From: Novosphingobium sp. PhB57
GTDB lineage: Bacteria; Pseudomonadota; Alphaproteobacteria; Sphingomonadales; Sphingomonadaceae
Direction of reading: 5' to 3'
NCBI RefSeq assembly: GCF_004342985.1
Contig: NZ_SMBO01000004.1
Location: 434,001 to 498,000, forward strand
Length of the DNA: 64,000 bases
The notes beneath the pieces were generated by a model. That model worked only from the letters and a program-made list of their open reading frames with translations, made no database searches and was not told the DNA's origin. How positions within the stretch are numbered: the first letter of the stretch is position 1; each line of letters starts with the position of its first letter. Positions 46,760 to 56,802 of this stretch are shown one piece after another. The position numbers and the translations under genes were made by a program.

Positions 46760-47725
46760 ATGGCTGAAGCGGATCGCCCGAACCCGGAGGACATCATCCT
46801 CTACGAAAAGGATACCGCCACCAAGATCGCCACGATCACGCTCAATCGTCCGGACCTCCTGAACGCACCCACCACCGCGGCGCGGCTGCGCTATGCCGAT
46901 CTCATCCACCGCGCGAACGTGGACGATGACGTCAAGGTGCTGGTGATCCGCGGCGCCGGCAACAACCTGGGCGGCGGCGCAGACCTTCCCGAACAGGAAG
47001 AGATGCTGGCCGCGGAAGGCGAATATTCGCTGCTGCACGAATTCCGCATCGGTGCGGGGGAAGACGTCCGCTATCCCCCCAAGGGCAGCTATCGCTATCT
47101 GGCGCAACTGACGCAGCTATACGCCAATTCGAACTTCGGGTGCCGCACGCTGCAGGACTTCAAGAAGATCAGCATCCTGGAGGTGAAGGGCTATTGCTAC
47201 GGCTGGCACTTCTATCAGGCCGCCGATGCCGACCTGGTGATCTCGTCCGACGATGCGCTCTTCGGCCATCCTTCGTTCCGCTATGTCGGCTGGGCCCCGC
47301 GCATGTGGCAGTGGGCCCAGATGATGGGCCTGCGCAAGTTCCAGGAGATGGTCTTCACCGGACGCCCCTTCACCGCAAAGGAGATGCAGGACTGCAACTT
47401 CCTGAACAGCGTGGTCCCACGGGACCGGCTCGAGGCGGAAGTCGCGAAATATGCCCATGCCTGCTCGATCACGCGGCCTACCGACGTCGTCTTCATGCAG
47501 AAGACCCTGTTCGAGACCTACAAGCAGCAGCAGGGCGAATACATGGGCTCGATCATGACCGCATGGCTGGAATCGATGCTGGCCCAGGTGAAGAACGATG
47601 CCGACGAATTCACGCTCAACAAGGAGACGTTCGGCCGGGGTCTCAACAATGCCGTGAAGGACAACGATTCGCTCTACCCGCCCGAATGGCGCCTGAGCAA
47701 AGGCGGTCGCAAGGCGGCGGAATGA
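46760..47725 (+). CDS. Divergent crotonase-superfamily protein
   Basis: The 321-residue protein has the crotonase fold (ATITLNRPDLLNAPTT, VLVIRGAGNNLGGGADLP, ILEVKGYCYGWHFYQAADADLVIS) but is longer than usual. It has GHPSFRYVGWAPRMWQWAQ where hydratases carry catalytic glutamates. The C-terminal helix region with TYKQQQGEYMG is also atypical. Decarboxylation, ring-opening or another CoA-ester reaction is possible. ATG 46760 was chosen because AAGGAG lies about 7 nt upstream. It follows the first crotonase gene by 143 bp on the same strand. Confidence 0.85.
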   Translation: MAEADRPNPEDIILYEKDTATKIATITLNRPDLLNAPTTAARLRYADLIHRANVDDDVKVLVIRGAGNNLGGGADLPEQEEMLAAEGEYSLLHEFRIGAGEDVRYPPKGSYRYLAQLTQLYANSNFGCRTLQDFKKISILEVKGYCYGWHFYQAADADLVISSDDALFGHPSFRYVGWAPRMWQWAQMMGLRKFQEMVFTGRPFTAKEMQDCNFLNSVVPRDRLEAEVAKYAHACSITRPTDVVFMQKTLFETYKQQQGEYMGSIMTAWLESMLAQVKNDADEFTLNKETFGRGLNNAVKDNDSLYPPEWRLSKGGRKAAE

Positions 47726-47735
47726 AACGAGCCGG

Positions 47736-48302
47736 TCAGTAGGGAACCGCTGTGGCGGGGAGGGTTGAAGAGTTCGGGGCCCAAGAGTTCGAGGTTGGAG
47801 AGTTCGGGGTTGAGGCATTCGCTACCGGGGCTATCGAAACGGGCGCGCGGGGGGCTTCCAGCTCGCCCACTTCGGCTTCCCTGACTTCAGCCGCTGCCCG
47901 CGCGGCGGCGGCCGCGGCTTCGGAGGCCTTGTCCGGTGATGTCGATCCCGGATCGTCGGACAGCGGATCTTCCGCTGCGGAATAGGCCTCATCGAAGCTC
48001 TGCCCCGCGGCGCCATATGTCGCGGCCTGCCAGAGCTGGCCGTCCGCGCCGGTGCCATGGTCGTCCTGGCTTTCCAGCCATCGCGGCATGCCCTGGCCGG
48101 TGAAGCCGGTATCGCTGACGAAAGAGGCTCCGCTTCCCGATTCGCCATAAGCCGGATCGTAGGCGGGCAGCGCATCCGAAGAACCTGACCGTTGCGCGGC
48201 TTCCTCCGGCATCTTCATATGCGTGGGAATCACGCTGGTCGCCGCGAACCCGAGGGCGGCAGCACCCAAGGCACCCGCTGCGACTAGAACGTAACTGGGC
48301 AA
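47736..48302 (-). CDS. Hypothetical protein with one N-terminal membrane segment
   Basis: A 188-residue frame starts at a TTG (48302) with a purine-rich GGAGGAGGGGGG stretch farther upstream. Residues 2-25 (PSYVLVAAGALGAAALGFAA) form a hydrophobic anchor or signal. The rest is low-complexity and acidic, ending in a Ser/Pro/Asn-rich tail (STPNSPTSNSW). No family is recognised. It lies between the convergent crotonase gene and the ActP gene. The unusual start and composition leave some doubt that the full frame is translated. Confidence 0.5.
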   Translation of the reverse strand: MPSYVLVAAGALGAAALGFAATSVIPTHMKMPEEAAQRSGSSDALPAYDPAYGESGSGASFVSDTGFTGQGMPRWLESQDDHGTGADGQLWQAATYGAAGQSFDEAYSAAEDPLSDDPGSTSPDKASEAAAAAARAAAEVREAEVGELEAPRAPVSIAPVANASTPNSPTSNSWAPNSSTLPATAVPY

Positions 48303-48380
48303 AGCATCGGCTCCGGCTTGCCCCCCTCCTCCCTCTCAACGCGGCTTGCGCCCGGCCGTTCCTCGGCCGCTGCAATTCGC

Positions 48381-50099
48381 CTAGTGCGCGCTGGCGCCTG
48401 CTGCGCCGATCCCGGTTTCCGACCGGATGCGCTGTGCCGGATAGCCGCTTCTGTCCACCGCCGCCCGCCCGGACCGGTCCAGCAGCGAGACGATCCAGAT
48501 GGTGAAGAAGGCCAGCGGCATCGAGAACAACGTGGGCGAGGAATAAGGGAACACCGGCTCTGCATTGCCCAGCACCGTCACCCATACCGTGGGCGAAAGA
48601 ACCGTGAGCACGAGCGCGAGGGCCAGGCCGAGCGAACCGCCCCAGACGACCCCGCGCGTCGTGCAGCCCTTCCACAGCACGGACAGAAGCAGCACGGGGA
48701 AATTGCCGGAAGCCGCCAGCGCGAAAGCCAGGCTGACCATGAAGGCCACGTTCTGCTTCTCGAAGAGAATGCCCAGCACGATCGCGATTGCGGCGAGAAC
48801 CAGCACCGTGCGCCTGGAAATGCGCAGTTCTTCCGCCGAGCTGGCCTGTCCCTTGCGCAGGACCGAGGCGTAGAGATCGTGGCTCACCGCCGATGCGCCG
48901 GCCAGCGTCAGCCCCGAGACGACGGCCAGGATCGTCGCGAATGCCACGGCGCAGACGAAGCCGAGGAACAGATTGCCGCCGATCGCGTCGGCCAGGTGGA
49001 GAGCCGCCATGTTGCTCCCGCCGCGCAGGCCGCCCGTCAGCGGGTCCAGGAATGCGGGCTCGGTAGCGACCATGACGATGGCGCCGAAGCCGATGATGAA
49101 GGTGAGCAGGTAGAAATAGCCGATCCAGCCCGTGGCCCAGAGCACCGACTTCCGCGCCGCCTTGGCATCGGGCACGGTGAAGAAGCGCATCATGATGTGC
49201 GGCAGGCCCGCCGTACCGAACATGAGCGCCATGCCGAAGGAAATCGCCGAGATCGGGTCCTTGATGAAATTGCCCGGCCCCATGATCGATCGGCCCTTCG
49301 CTGCCGCCGAGGCCGGGTCTGCCCCGGCCTGCCCGGCCAGCATCGTCTTCACTTCCACCGCTTTGGCGAACAGAGCGTCCGGCGAAAAGCCGAAGCTGGC
49401 CATGACGGCAAAGGCCATCACGGTGGCGCAGCCCAGCAGCAGCACCGCCTTGATGATCTGCACCCATGTCGTCGCGATCATGCCTCCGAACAGCACGTAG
49501 AGCGTCATGAGCACGCCGACGATGACCACGGCATAGGAGTAGGGCAGGCCGAACAGGAGCTTGATCAGCTGCCCGGCGCCGACCATCTGCGCGATCAGGT
49601 AGAACAGGACGACCGCCAGCGTGCTGAAGGCCGCGAAAAGCCGAACCGGGGTCTGCGCGAAGCGGAACGAGGCGACATCGGCGAACGTGTAGCGGCCCAG
49701 GTTTCTCAGGCGCTCCGCCAGCAGGAACAGGATGATCGGCCAGCCGACCAAGAAGCCGGTGGAGTAGATCAGCCCGTCATAGCCGTCCGCGAAGATCTGC
49801 GCCGAGATGCCCAGGAACGAGGCGGCGGACATGTAGTCGCCGGCGATCGCCAGGCCGTTCTGGAAGCCGGTGATGCCGCCGCCCGCCGTGTAGAAATCGG
49901 CGGTGGTCCGGGTCTTGCCCGCCGCCCAGCGCGTGATCATCAGCGTGCAGAGCACGAAGGCGCCGAACATGAGGATGGCGGGCCAGTTCACGGCCTGCTG
50001 CCGGGTTTCCTGCGTCAAGGCATCGGCCAGGGCGGGCAGCGGCAGGCAGCAGGCGGAAACGACAGCGGCCCAGCGCGTCATGCGGAATGGCGCGATCAC
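48381..50099 (-). CDS. actP: Cation/acetate symporter ActP (sodium:solute symporter family)
   Basis: The 572-residue protein is a sodium:solute symporter with about 13 membrane helices and an N-terminal signal-like segment ending PLPALA. Family landmarks include [28 protein letters not shown] and [20 protein letters not shown]. It resembles E. coli ActP (about 549 residues), which takes up acetate and other short monocarboxylates. GTG 50099 overlaps the DUF485 stop as GTGA; ATG 50081 is an alternative start. Co-transcription with the DUF485 gene is the usual arrangement. Confidence 0.92.
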   Translation of the reverse strand: MIAPFRMTRWAAVVSACCLPLPALADALTQETRQQAVNWPAILMFGAFVLCTLMITRWAAGKTRTTADFYTAGGGITGFQNGLAIAGDYMSAASFLGISAQIFADGYDGLIYSTGFLVGWPIILFLLAERLRNLGRYTFADVASFRFAQTPVRLFAAFSTLAVVLFYLIAQMVGAGQLIKLLFGLPYSYAVVIVGVLMTLYVLFGGMIATTWVQIIKAVLLLGCATVMAFAVMASFGFSPDALFAKAVEVKTMLAGQAGADPASAAAKGRSIMGPGNFIKDPISAISFGMALMFGTAGLPHIMMRFFTVPDAKAARKSVLWATGWIGYFYLLTFIIGFGAIVMVATEPAFLDPLTGGLRGGSNMAALHLADAIGGNLFLGFVCAVAFATILAVVSGLTLAGASAVSHDLYASVLRKGQASSAEELRISRRTVLVLAAIAIVLGILFEKQNVAFMVSLAFALAASGNFPVLLLSVLWKGCTTRGVVWGGSLGLALALVLTVLSPTVWVTVLGNAEPVFPYSSPTLFSMPLAFFTIWIVSLLDRSGRAAVDRSGYPAQRIRSETGIGAAGASAH

Positions 50100-50419
50100 T
50101 GTTCGGCATCCTTCCTGATGGCCTGCAGCAGCGGATCGAATTCGCGATTGGCGCGGGACACGTAGATCCCCGTCAGCGCAATGCCCACAAGGATCACGCC
50201 CAGACCCACCGGGATCCCCCAGGTCGTCACATGGTTGCCGATCGGCGTCGCCAGAAGGTCCTTGCGGAAGGCGATGGCCAGGATGTAGCCGAAGAACACC
50301 GCCAGCATCACCCCTGTCAGCGTCCAGCTGAAACGCGACCTTCGGGCCACCAGCGCGTGATAGCGCGGGTCTTCGGCAACACGCTGCAACGCGCCGCCTG
50401 CCGGTTCTGCAGGATCCAT
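50096..50419 (-). CDS. DUF485 membrane protein (YjcH-like)
   Basis: The 107-residue protein has two membrane helices (about 32-50 and 70-92) with the family sequence [17 protein letters not shown] and [10 protein letters not shown]. It is the usual partner encoded just before ActP-type symporters. ATG 50419 is preferred over GTG 50428, with GAGAGG about 10 nt upstream. Its TGA overlaps the ActP start, implying coupled translation. Confidence 0.92.
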   Translation of the reverse strand: MDPAEPAGGALQRVAEDPRYHALVARRSRFSWTLTGVMLAVFFGYILAIAFRKDLLATPIGNHVTTWGIPVGLGVILVGIALTGIYVSRANREFDPLLQAIRKDAEQ

Positions 50420-50587
50420 GCTTCGCACCCTCTCTCGCCATTATTGCGGCGGATGCTATGCCGAATTTCCCGGAATATCTAATGTTTAATGCGCAGCCGC
50501 GACGGGCCTTCCGGGCCATGTCCGCCCGGCAGCCGGGCTGCGCGGCCAGCCGATGGCGCCGCCGAAAGCGCAGTACCAGGAAAGAAG

Positions 50588-50635
50588 CCGGCCGGGGCAG
50601 TTGGCTTTCGTCAGGGTGATCTTGGCCCCGGCCGG
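50588..50635 (-). terminator. Inverted repeat after the M20 hydrolase operon, probable terminator
   Basis: CCGGCCGGGGC at 50588-50598 and GCCCCGGCCGG at 50625-50635 are perfect 11-bp complements with a 26-nt loop. They begin 15 bp after the stop of the second M20 gene. On the reverse strand a short T/C-rich run (CTTCTTTCC) follows. The large loop is unusual for an intrinsic terminator. Confidence 0.5.
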
Positions 50636-50650
50636 TCGGCGCGCCTGAGG

Positions 50651-52243
50651 CTAAGCGCCGGAGTTTTCGCGACCCGCGGCTTCGTAGTCTATGCCGAGCT
50701 GCTGCAGGTAGGAATCGTACTTGGCCGGATCGTAGTATTTGGGCTGCATCGCCGGCCGGATCTGCGCCATCGTGCGCGCATTGCGGTCTATCGCGGGCAT
50801 GTCGGTGGCGGCGATGAGCGGATCGTACTTCTGGTCCTTCAGCTGGACATCACGCATCCAGCCCTTGGCATCGGTGATGAGCTGCGGCGTGGTGACGAGG
50901 TCGAGTATCGTCATCGCCACCGCCTTGGCGCCGACCACGGTCCCCTTGTGCGCGATCGGCGTGGCCATCGCCATCGCGGCAGTGGCGTGGTGGAAGATCA
51001 CGTTCGGCACGTTCGCCGGATAGCCGATGGTGACGGTGGGCACCGTCCACATCACGTCGCCGATGTCGTCCGAGCCGCCGAAGCTGGCATTGCCGCGGGT
51101 GTCCGGTGTCGAAAGCGGCGCCACCTTGTCGGGCAGCGGCTCGACCTTGAGGTGGTTCTTCACCTGCACGGCCCGGGCAAAGCCCTGGTCGGCGGCGGAC
51201 CATTGCGGAACACCCACCGTCTCGATATTAGCATAGAGCGCCTCTGCCAGGGGCTTGTTGCCGTAGTTCGGCGCGGCGAAGCCCAGGACCTTGCGGCTCA
51301 CCGTCGTACCCGTGGCCAGCGCCGAGGCTTCGGCCACCTGGTTCCCCGTCTCATAGAGACCGCGCAGCGCGGCGAAGTCCTTCTCGCGGAAATAGTACCA
51401 GCTGCTGGCCTTGTCGGGCACGACATTGGGCTGGCCGCCGCCATTGGTGATGACATCGTGCGAACGCTGCGTGAGCGGCAGATGCTCGCGCCGGAAGTTC
51501 CACATGACGTCCATCAGCTCCACGCCGTCCAGCGCGCTGCGGCCTTCCCACGGCATGGCCGCGGAATGCGCGGTCTTGCCCTTCCATTCGTATTCGACCG
51601 AGATCATGCCGGTCAGCCCGAGATCGCCCCAGCCGGTGCCGAAACCGGTGTTGACGTGAGCGAAGATCGACGCGTCGACATCCTTGAACAGGCCGGCGCG
51701 CACGTAATAGGCCTTGGTTGCCAGCAGTTCCTCGGCAACCCCCGGCCAGAGCATCAGCCGCCCCTGGATGCCGTGCTTCATCATGACCTGCTTGGCGGCA
51801 AGGGCCGCGGCCACCATCAGCGGCATGCCCGAATTGTGCCCCTCGCCATGCCCCGGCGCGCCCTCGACCAGCGGCTTCACGTCCGCCACGCCGGGAACCT
51901 GGGACACGCCGAGCAACCCGTCGATGTCGCTGCCCAGCGCGATCTTCGGCCCGCCGGTCCCCCATGTCGCGGTGAAGGCCGTGGGCACGCCGGCAACGCC
52001 GCGCTCCACCTTGAAGCCGTTCCTTTCCAGGATCCCGGCGAGATATTCGCTGGTCTTCACTTCCTGGAAGCCGGGTTCGGCGAAAGAGTAGATCTCGTCC
52101 ACCATGACCTGGATCTGCTTGCGCTGCGCCTCCACGGCGGCGCTGACTTCCTGCTTCAGCGCCGGATCCGCGGCGGCCTGGGCGGCGCCGGGAAGGAGCG
52201 AGGCTGCCGCAAGGGCGGCGGCGACAAGGGCTTTCTTGCGCAT
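50651..52243 (-). CDS. M20 family amidohydrolase (AbgB-like), secreted
   Basis: The 530-residue protein begins with a clear signal peptide ([23 protein letters not shown]) and is an M20 metallohydrolase of the aminobenzoyl-glutamate utilisation type. Likely metal-site residues are in [33 protein letters not shown] and PIAHKG. It would cleave an N-acyl amino acid or similar amide in the periplasm. ATG 52243 follows GGAG by 8 nt; a GTG at 52252 overlaps the preceding stop. It is a close paralogue of the gene just upstream. Confidence 0.91.
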   Translation of the reverse strand: MRKKALVAAALAAASLLPGAAQAAADPALKQEVSAAVEAQRKQIQVMVDEIYSFAEPGFQEVKTSEYLAGILERNGFKVERGVAGVPTAFTATWGTGGPKIALGSDIDGLLGVSQVPGVADVKPLVEGAPGHGEGHNSGMPLMVAAALAAKQVMMKHGIQGRLMLWPGVAEELLATKAYYVRAGLFKDVDASIFAHVNTGFGTGWGDLGLTGMISVEYEWKGKTAHSAAMPWEGRSALDGVELMDVMWNFRREHLPLTQRSHDVITNGGGQPNVVPDKASSWYYFREKDFAALRGLYETGNQVAEASALATGTTVSRKVLGFAAPNYGNKPLAEALYANIETVGVPQWSAADQGFARAVQVKNHLKVEPLPDKVAPLSTPDTRGNASFGGSDDIGDVMWTVPTVTIGYPANVPNVIFHHATAAMAMATPIAHKGTVVGAKAVAMTILDLVTTPQLITDAKGWMRDVQLKDQKYDPLIAATDMPAIDRNARTMAQIRPAMQPKYYDPAKYDSYLQQLGIDYEAAGRENSGA

Positions 52244-52248
52244 TAGGC

Positions 52249-53853
52249 TCACTCCGCCGGCTTCGTCAGCGTGGGATACTTCACCCCGAGCTGGTCAAGG
52301 TACGAGGGGTACTTGGCGGGATTGTAGTAATATTTCTCCATCAGCGGGCGGTAGAGCTGCATGTTGCGCTCGTTCAGCCAGATCGCGGGCACGTCCTTGT
52401 CCGTGAGGACAGGCGCGTAATTGTCCGTCTTGAGCTGGACGTCGGTGAAATAGGCCTTGGCGTCAGTGACCAGCTGCGGTGTGGTCAGGATGTCGAGCAC
52501 GGTCATCGCCACGGCCTTGGCCCCCGCTTCCACGCCCTTGTGTGCGATCGGGGTCGCCATCGCGAAGGCCGAAGTGGAATTGTGGCCGATCATGTTCGGG
52601 ATGTTCGACGGGAAGCGGATGGTGATCGTCGGCACGGCCCACATGATGTCGCCGATGTCGTCGGAACCGCCGCCCGTGGAGGGCTTGCGGTTTTCAGGCG
52701 TGGAGAGTTCGGTGACCTCGTCCTTCAGCGGCTCCATCTTGCGCTCGTTGAAGGTCTGCGCGGCCTTGGCGAAAGCCTGGTCGTCGGCGCTCCATTTCGG
52801 CATGCCTACCGCCTTGATATTGGCATAGGCTGCCTCTGCCAGCGGCTTGTTGCCGAAGTTGGGCGCCGCATAGCCGAGCGTCTGCTGGCTCATCGTCGTG
52901 CCGGTGGCCAGAGCTGCGGCCTTGGCGATATCGTTGCCGGTTTCGTAGAGCTTGCGGATATCGTCGAAGGTGCGTTCGCGGAAGAAGTACCAGATGCTGG
53001 CCTTGTCCGGCACCACGTTGGGCTGTCCGCCGCCGTTGGTGATGATCATGTGCGAGCGCTGGGTCAGCGGCAGGTGCTCGCGCCGGAAGTTCCAGGCGAC
53101 ATCCATGATCTCCACCGCGTCGAGCGCGCTGCGGCCTTCCCACGGCATGCCCGCAGAGTGCGCGGTCTTGCCGTGGAAGGTATATTCCACCGAGACCATG
53201 CCGTTGCCCCCCATCTCGCCGTAGCCGGTCGAGAAGTCCGAGCTGACATGCGTGAAGATCGAGGCATCGACATCCTTGAACAAACCGGCGCGCACGTAAT
53301 AGGCCTTGGTCGCCAGCAGTTCCTCGGCAACGCCCGGCCAGAGCATCAGGCGGCCTTCGAGCCCGTGCCTGGTCATGACCTTCTTCACCGCGATGGCCGC
53401 GGCCACCATCAGCGGCATGCCGGCATTGTGCCCCTCACCGTGCCCGGGCGCGCCTTCTACCAGCGGCTTGAGGTAAGGCAGGCCGGGGGTCTGCGAGACG
53501 CCGAGCACGTCGTCGATGTCGCTGCCCAGCGCGATCTTCGGGCCGCCCTTGCCCCATGTGGCGGTGAAGGCGGTGGGAATGCCGGCAACGCCGCGCTCCA
53601 CCTTGAAGCCGTTCTTTTCCAGGATGCCGGTGAGGTATTCGGACGTCCGGACTTCCTGGAAACCGGGTTCGGCGTAGCTGAAGATCTGGTCCACCATGAC
53701 CTGGATCTGCTTGCGCTGGGCCTCCACTTCGGCGGAGACTTCGTCCTTCAGCGCCTGGGGCGCGGCGGCATGGGCCGGCACGCTGCCCAGCCCGGTGGAT
53801 AGGAGAGCGGCTGCAAGGGCGGCCGCGAACGCCGGGCGCTTGAACGTCTTCAT
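52249..53853 (-). CDS. M20 family amidohydrolase (AbgB-like), secreted
   Basis: The 534-residue protein has a signal peptide ending near SVPAHA and the same M20 blocks as the next gene: [36 protein letters not shown] and PIAHKG. By eye the two are alike over most of their length, differing mainly in the C-terminal 120 residues and the signal peptide. This suggests duplication followed by substrate divergence. It lies 75 bp after the TonB-dependent receptor gene on the same strand, forming a receptor - hydrolase - hydrolase unit. Confidence 0.91.
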   Translation of the reverse strand: MKTFKRPAFAAALAAALLSTGLGSVPAHAAAPQALKDEVSAEVEAQRKQIQVMVDQIFSYAEPGFQEVRTSEYLTGILEKNGFKVERGVAGIPTAFTATWGKGGPKIALGSDIDDVLGVSQTPGLPYLKPLVEGAPGHGEGHNAGMPLMVAAAIAVKKVMTRHGLEGRLMLWPGVAEELLATKAYYVRAGLFKDVDASIFTHVSSDFSTGYGEMGGNGMVSVEYTFHGKTAHSAGMPWEGRSALDAVEIMDVAWNFRREHLPLTQRSHMIITNGGGQPNVVPDKASIWYFFRERTFDDIRKLYETGNDIAKAAALATGTTMSQQTLGYAAPNFGNKPLAEAAYANIKAVGMPKWSADDQAFAKAAQTFNERKMEPLKDEVTELSTPENRKPSTGGGSDDIGDIMWAVPTITIRFPSNIPNMIGHNSTSAFAMATPIAHKGVEAGAKAVAMTVLDILTTPQLVTDAKAYFTDVQLKTDNYAPVLTDKDVPAIWLNERNMQLYRPLMEKYYYNPAKYPSYLDQLGVKYPTLTKPAE

Positions 53854-53928
53854 GATACGATCATCCTCTCATGGAGCGTTTTTCCACCGGGCACTGCCGC
53901 CCGATGGAAAAACGCGGCAATTGGAACC

Positions 53929-56802
53929 TCAGAACTCGACCTTGGCGGACATGCGGAAAGTGCGGCCGATCACGTCGTAGCGGCTCCGGTTGGTCTGGGC
54001 GTAAGCCGGCACGTTGTTGCCGTCAGGCCCGTTACCCACGAGCACGGGGTCCTTGTTCAGCAGGTTGTTGACGATGAAGGTCAGGTGTCCGACCCCGCCC
54101 ATCGCCGGGAACTTGAAGTCCACCGAAGCGTCGAAATAGGTCGCGCCCTTGATCGAGTTGTCGTTGATCGTGCGGTATTGCGCGGTGCTGACCGGGCAAT
54201 CGCCGTCGCATTCGATCCAGTCGTTGCCGTAGACCCCATCGGTGAAGCCGCGCGCCACCAGGTTGAAACTGACCGGGTCGATGTCGTAGAAGGCGCTCAG
54301 TCGGTAGACCCAGTTGGGCGAGGCATACGTGCCGCTGGTCAGGACGCCGGCATAGTCGATCGGGAAGCTGATGCCGTCGTCGACGACGTTCTTGATGTAA
54401 TGGGTAGTCTGCCCGTGCAGGCGCAGGGTGCCGGGGCCGACCGGGACCGCGTAGCTGGCCTCGATGTCGAAGCCGCTGGTCTTCTGGCGCGCGAAGTTGA
54501 TCGGCGTGAGGTCGATCGTGCTGAGCTGCCCGTTCACGAAATGGATGTTCGGGCAATAGGAGCTGATCCCCTGCTCATAGCACAAGTCCACGGTCTGCTG
54601 GGCGGTGATCGAACCGATCGCGTCCTTGATCCGGATGGAATAGTAATCGAACGAGAGCGAGAAGCCCGGCAGGAACGTCGGTTCGAACACGGCGCCAAGA
54701 GTCCAGCTGTCGGCGACTTCGGGCTTCAGGTTGCGATTGCCGAAGGCGTTCTGCACGAATTGCAGCGATCCGGTCTGCGGGGCATCGGCGCCGGTCGGGA
54801 TGATGACCGAATTGGTGCGCGCGGTACCGGCGGCGAACAGTTCCTCCAGGTTGGGTGCGCGGATGTCGTGGCTGATGTTGCCGCGCAGGCGCAGGGAGTC
54901 GATGGCCTGCCAGTTGGCGCCGACCTTCCATGTGCCGACCCAGCCCGACGTCGAGTAATGCGTGCCGCGCGCGGCGGCATTGACGTTCATGCCGTCGAAG
55001 ATGGGCACGTCGAGTTCGAGGAAGCCCTCGTAGACGTCGTACTTGCCCTGGTTCACGCGGAAGTTGCCGTAGAGCCAGCCGGAATTGTACTGCGGATCCA
55101 CCGAACCGTCGATCTGCTCGCGCCGCCATTCGACGCCGGTGGCGAAGGCAAGGTCTCCGGCCGGCAGCGCAAAGGCCTTGCCGGAGATCGTGGCGGCGGC
55201 AACGTCCTGCTTGATCGTCTGGTGGCGCAGCGGCTGGTTGCCGTCGTTGTAGATGTAGTTGAGCGCTTCCTGCGAGGGACCGTCGGTACCCAGCCTGTCG
55301 ATGGGCACGCAGCCGTTACCCGGATTGGTCAGGGTGGAGCGGCAGACGATATTGCCCGTGCCGTCGAACACGGCGTCCTGCGCCAGGGCCATGCGGGAAT
55401 TGAGCCAGGTATTGGTCAGCTCCTCGCGCGCCTTGGTGACGCCCTTCTGGTAGTAGACATCCCAGTTCATGGCCTTTTCGAACATGTCGAACTGGCCCTT
55501 GGCGCCCACGACGCCGCGATAGACCTCGCGCTTGATATTGCTGCCCGGGATGGGGAAGCCGGCATTCGACGTGCCCACCGTGATCGAGGACAGCCCTTGC
55601 GCCGCCATCGCCGCGGCAACGGCGGGATACTGGCTGAGCAGGTAGGCATTGTCGGCCGCGATGGAAACGCCGGTGCTGGGCGTCTGCTGATACGAGCTGG
55701 CGCTGACCGAGCGGTTGTAGGAGAACTGCCCGAAGATCTCGACATCCGGCGTGATCTCGAAGCCGGCGCGCTGGAACAGGCTCAGTCGCTCATCGAGGGG
55801 GACCAGGGTATTGGTGCCGAGGTGGCCATCCAGCGTGGTCTGCCAGTCGCCGCCGATCATCCAGGGGCTGGAGACGGTTCCATACGTGAGCTGGGCGGTC
55901 TGCCCCTCGCCCAGGAAATAGGTGCCGCGCAGCGGTCCGCTGGAGATCAGACCGCCTGCCGTGTAGCCGGCCGGGCCGATGCCGCTGCCGACCAGTCGCT
56001 GCGGCGCGCCGTTGGTGCCGTCATAGGCGGGGTTGTTGATCTGGAAGTAGCCGCTGTCGTTCCAGTCACGGTTGATCCCCTCCTCGCGGGTCTGCTTGAA
56101 GTAGGACACGTTGGTCAGGAGGTGCAGGCGGTCATCCAGCAGCGAGAAGCCTGCCGTGCCGGTGAAACGGTAATTGTAGGCGTCGCCATAGGTGGAGAGG
56201 CCGGTATCGACCCCCAGCTTGACGCCTTCGTATCCCGTATCGAGGATGAAGTTGACCACGCCGCCCACTGCGTCCGAACCGTAGGCGGCAGAGGCGCCGC
56301 CGGTGATGACTTCGACGCGCTTCACCAGATCCTGCGGGATCGTGTTGATGTCCACCGTGCCGCCCACGGTCGAGGCCACCGAGCGCTGCCCGTCGACCAG
56401 CACCAGCGTACGGCCCACGCCCAGGCCGCGCAGGCCGATCGAGTTGATGCCCGCACCCGCGTTCGACAGGCCGCCCGAGCTGTTGCCGGACGTGCCGCTG
56501 CCAGCGATGGCGGGAAGCTGGTTCACGAAATCGGAGATGTTCGCAGGCGCCTGGGCGGCGATATCCGCCTCTCCCAGTACCGCCACGGGGGTCGGCGCGC
56601 TGTAGCCGTCGCCGACGATGCGCGAGCCGGTGACGACGATATCGTTGACCGGTTCCTCATCGACCGTAGCGCTCTGGGCCAGCGCCGGCGTCGCCACCAG
56701 CAAGGGCGCCGCCACGCCTGCCAGCAGCAGGGCACGGATCGAGCGCGCTGAAAAGGTATCCATATTGCCTCGGCGCCGCGAGGTCTGGACTGCATTGCGC
56801 AT
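53929..56802 (-). CDS. TonB-dependent receptor
   Basis: The 957-residue outer-membrane receptor has a signal peptide ending near ATPALA, a TonB box/plug start (VNDIVVTGSRI), plug motifs (INSIGLRGLGVGRTLVLVDGQR, split around G and R positions; VEVITGGASAAYGSDAVGGVVNF region) and a C-terminal barrel ending in RMSAKVEF. Receptors of this length with TGSRI often take up peptides or other larger organics. ATG 56802 has GGGAG about 9 nt upstream. Two secreted M20 hydrolase genes follow on the same strand, so the imported substrate is probably an amide. Confidence 0.92.
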   Translation of the reverse strand: MRNAVQTSRRRGNMDTFSARSIRALLLAGVAAPLLVATPALAQSATVDEEPVNDIVVTGSRIVGDGYSAPTPVAVLGEADIAAQAPANISDFVNQLPAIAGSGTSGNSSGGLSNAGAGINSIGLRGLGVGRTLVLVDGQRSVASTVGGTVDINTIPQDLVKRVEVITGGASAAYGSDAVGGVVNFILDTGYEGVKLGVDTGLSTYGDAYNYRFTGTAGFSLLDDRLHLLTNVSYFKQTREEGINRDWNDSGYFQINNPAYDGTNGAPQRLVGSGIGPAGYTAGGLISSGPLRGTYFLGEGQTAQLTYGTVSSPWMIGGDWQTTLDGHLGTNTLVPLDERLSLFQRAGFEITPDVEIFGQFSYNRSVSASSYQQTPSTGVSIAADNAYLLSQYPAVAAAMAAQGLSSITVGTSNAGFPIPGSNIKREVYRGVVGAKGQFDMFEKAMNWDVYYQKGVTKAREELTNTWLNSRMALAQDAVFDGTGNIVCRSTLTNPGNGCVPIDRLGTDGPSQEALNYIYNDGNQPLRHQTIKQDVAAATISGKAFALPAGDLAFATGVEWRREQIDGSVDPQYNSGWLYGNFRVNQGKYDVYEGFLELDVPIFDGMNVNAAARGTHYSTSGWVGTWKVGANWQAIDSLRLRGNISHDIRAPNLEELFAAGTARTNSVIIPTGADAPQTGSLQFVQNAFGNRNLKPEVADSWTLGAVFEPTFLPGFSLSFDYYSIRIKDAIGSITAQQTVDLCYEQGISSYCPNIHFVNGQLSTIDLTPINFARQKTSGFDIEASYAVPVGPGTLRLHGQTTHYIKNVVDDGISFPIDYAGVLTSGTYASPNWVYRLSAFYDIDPVSFNLVARGFTDGVYGNDWIECDGDCPVSTAQYRTINDNSIKGATYFDASVDFKFPAMGGVGHLTFIVNNLLNKDPVLVGNGPDGNNVPAYAQTNRSRYDVIGRTFRMSAKVEF

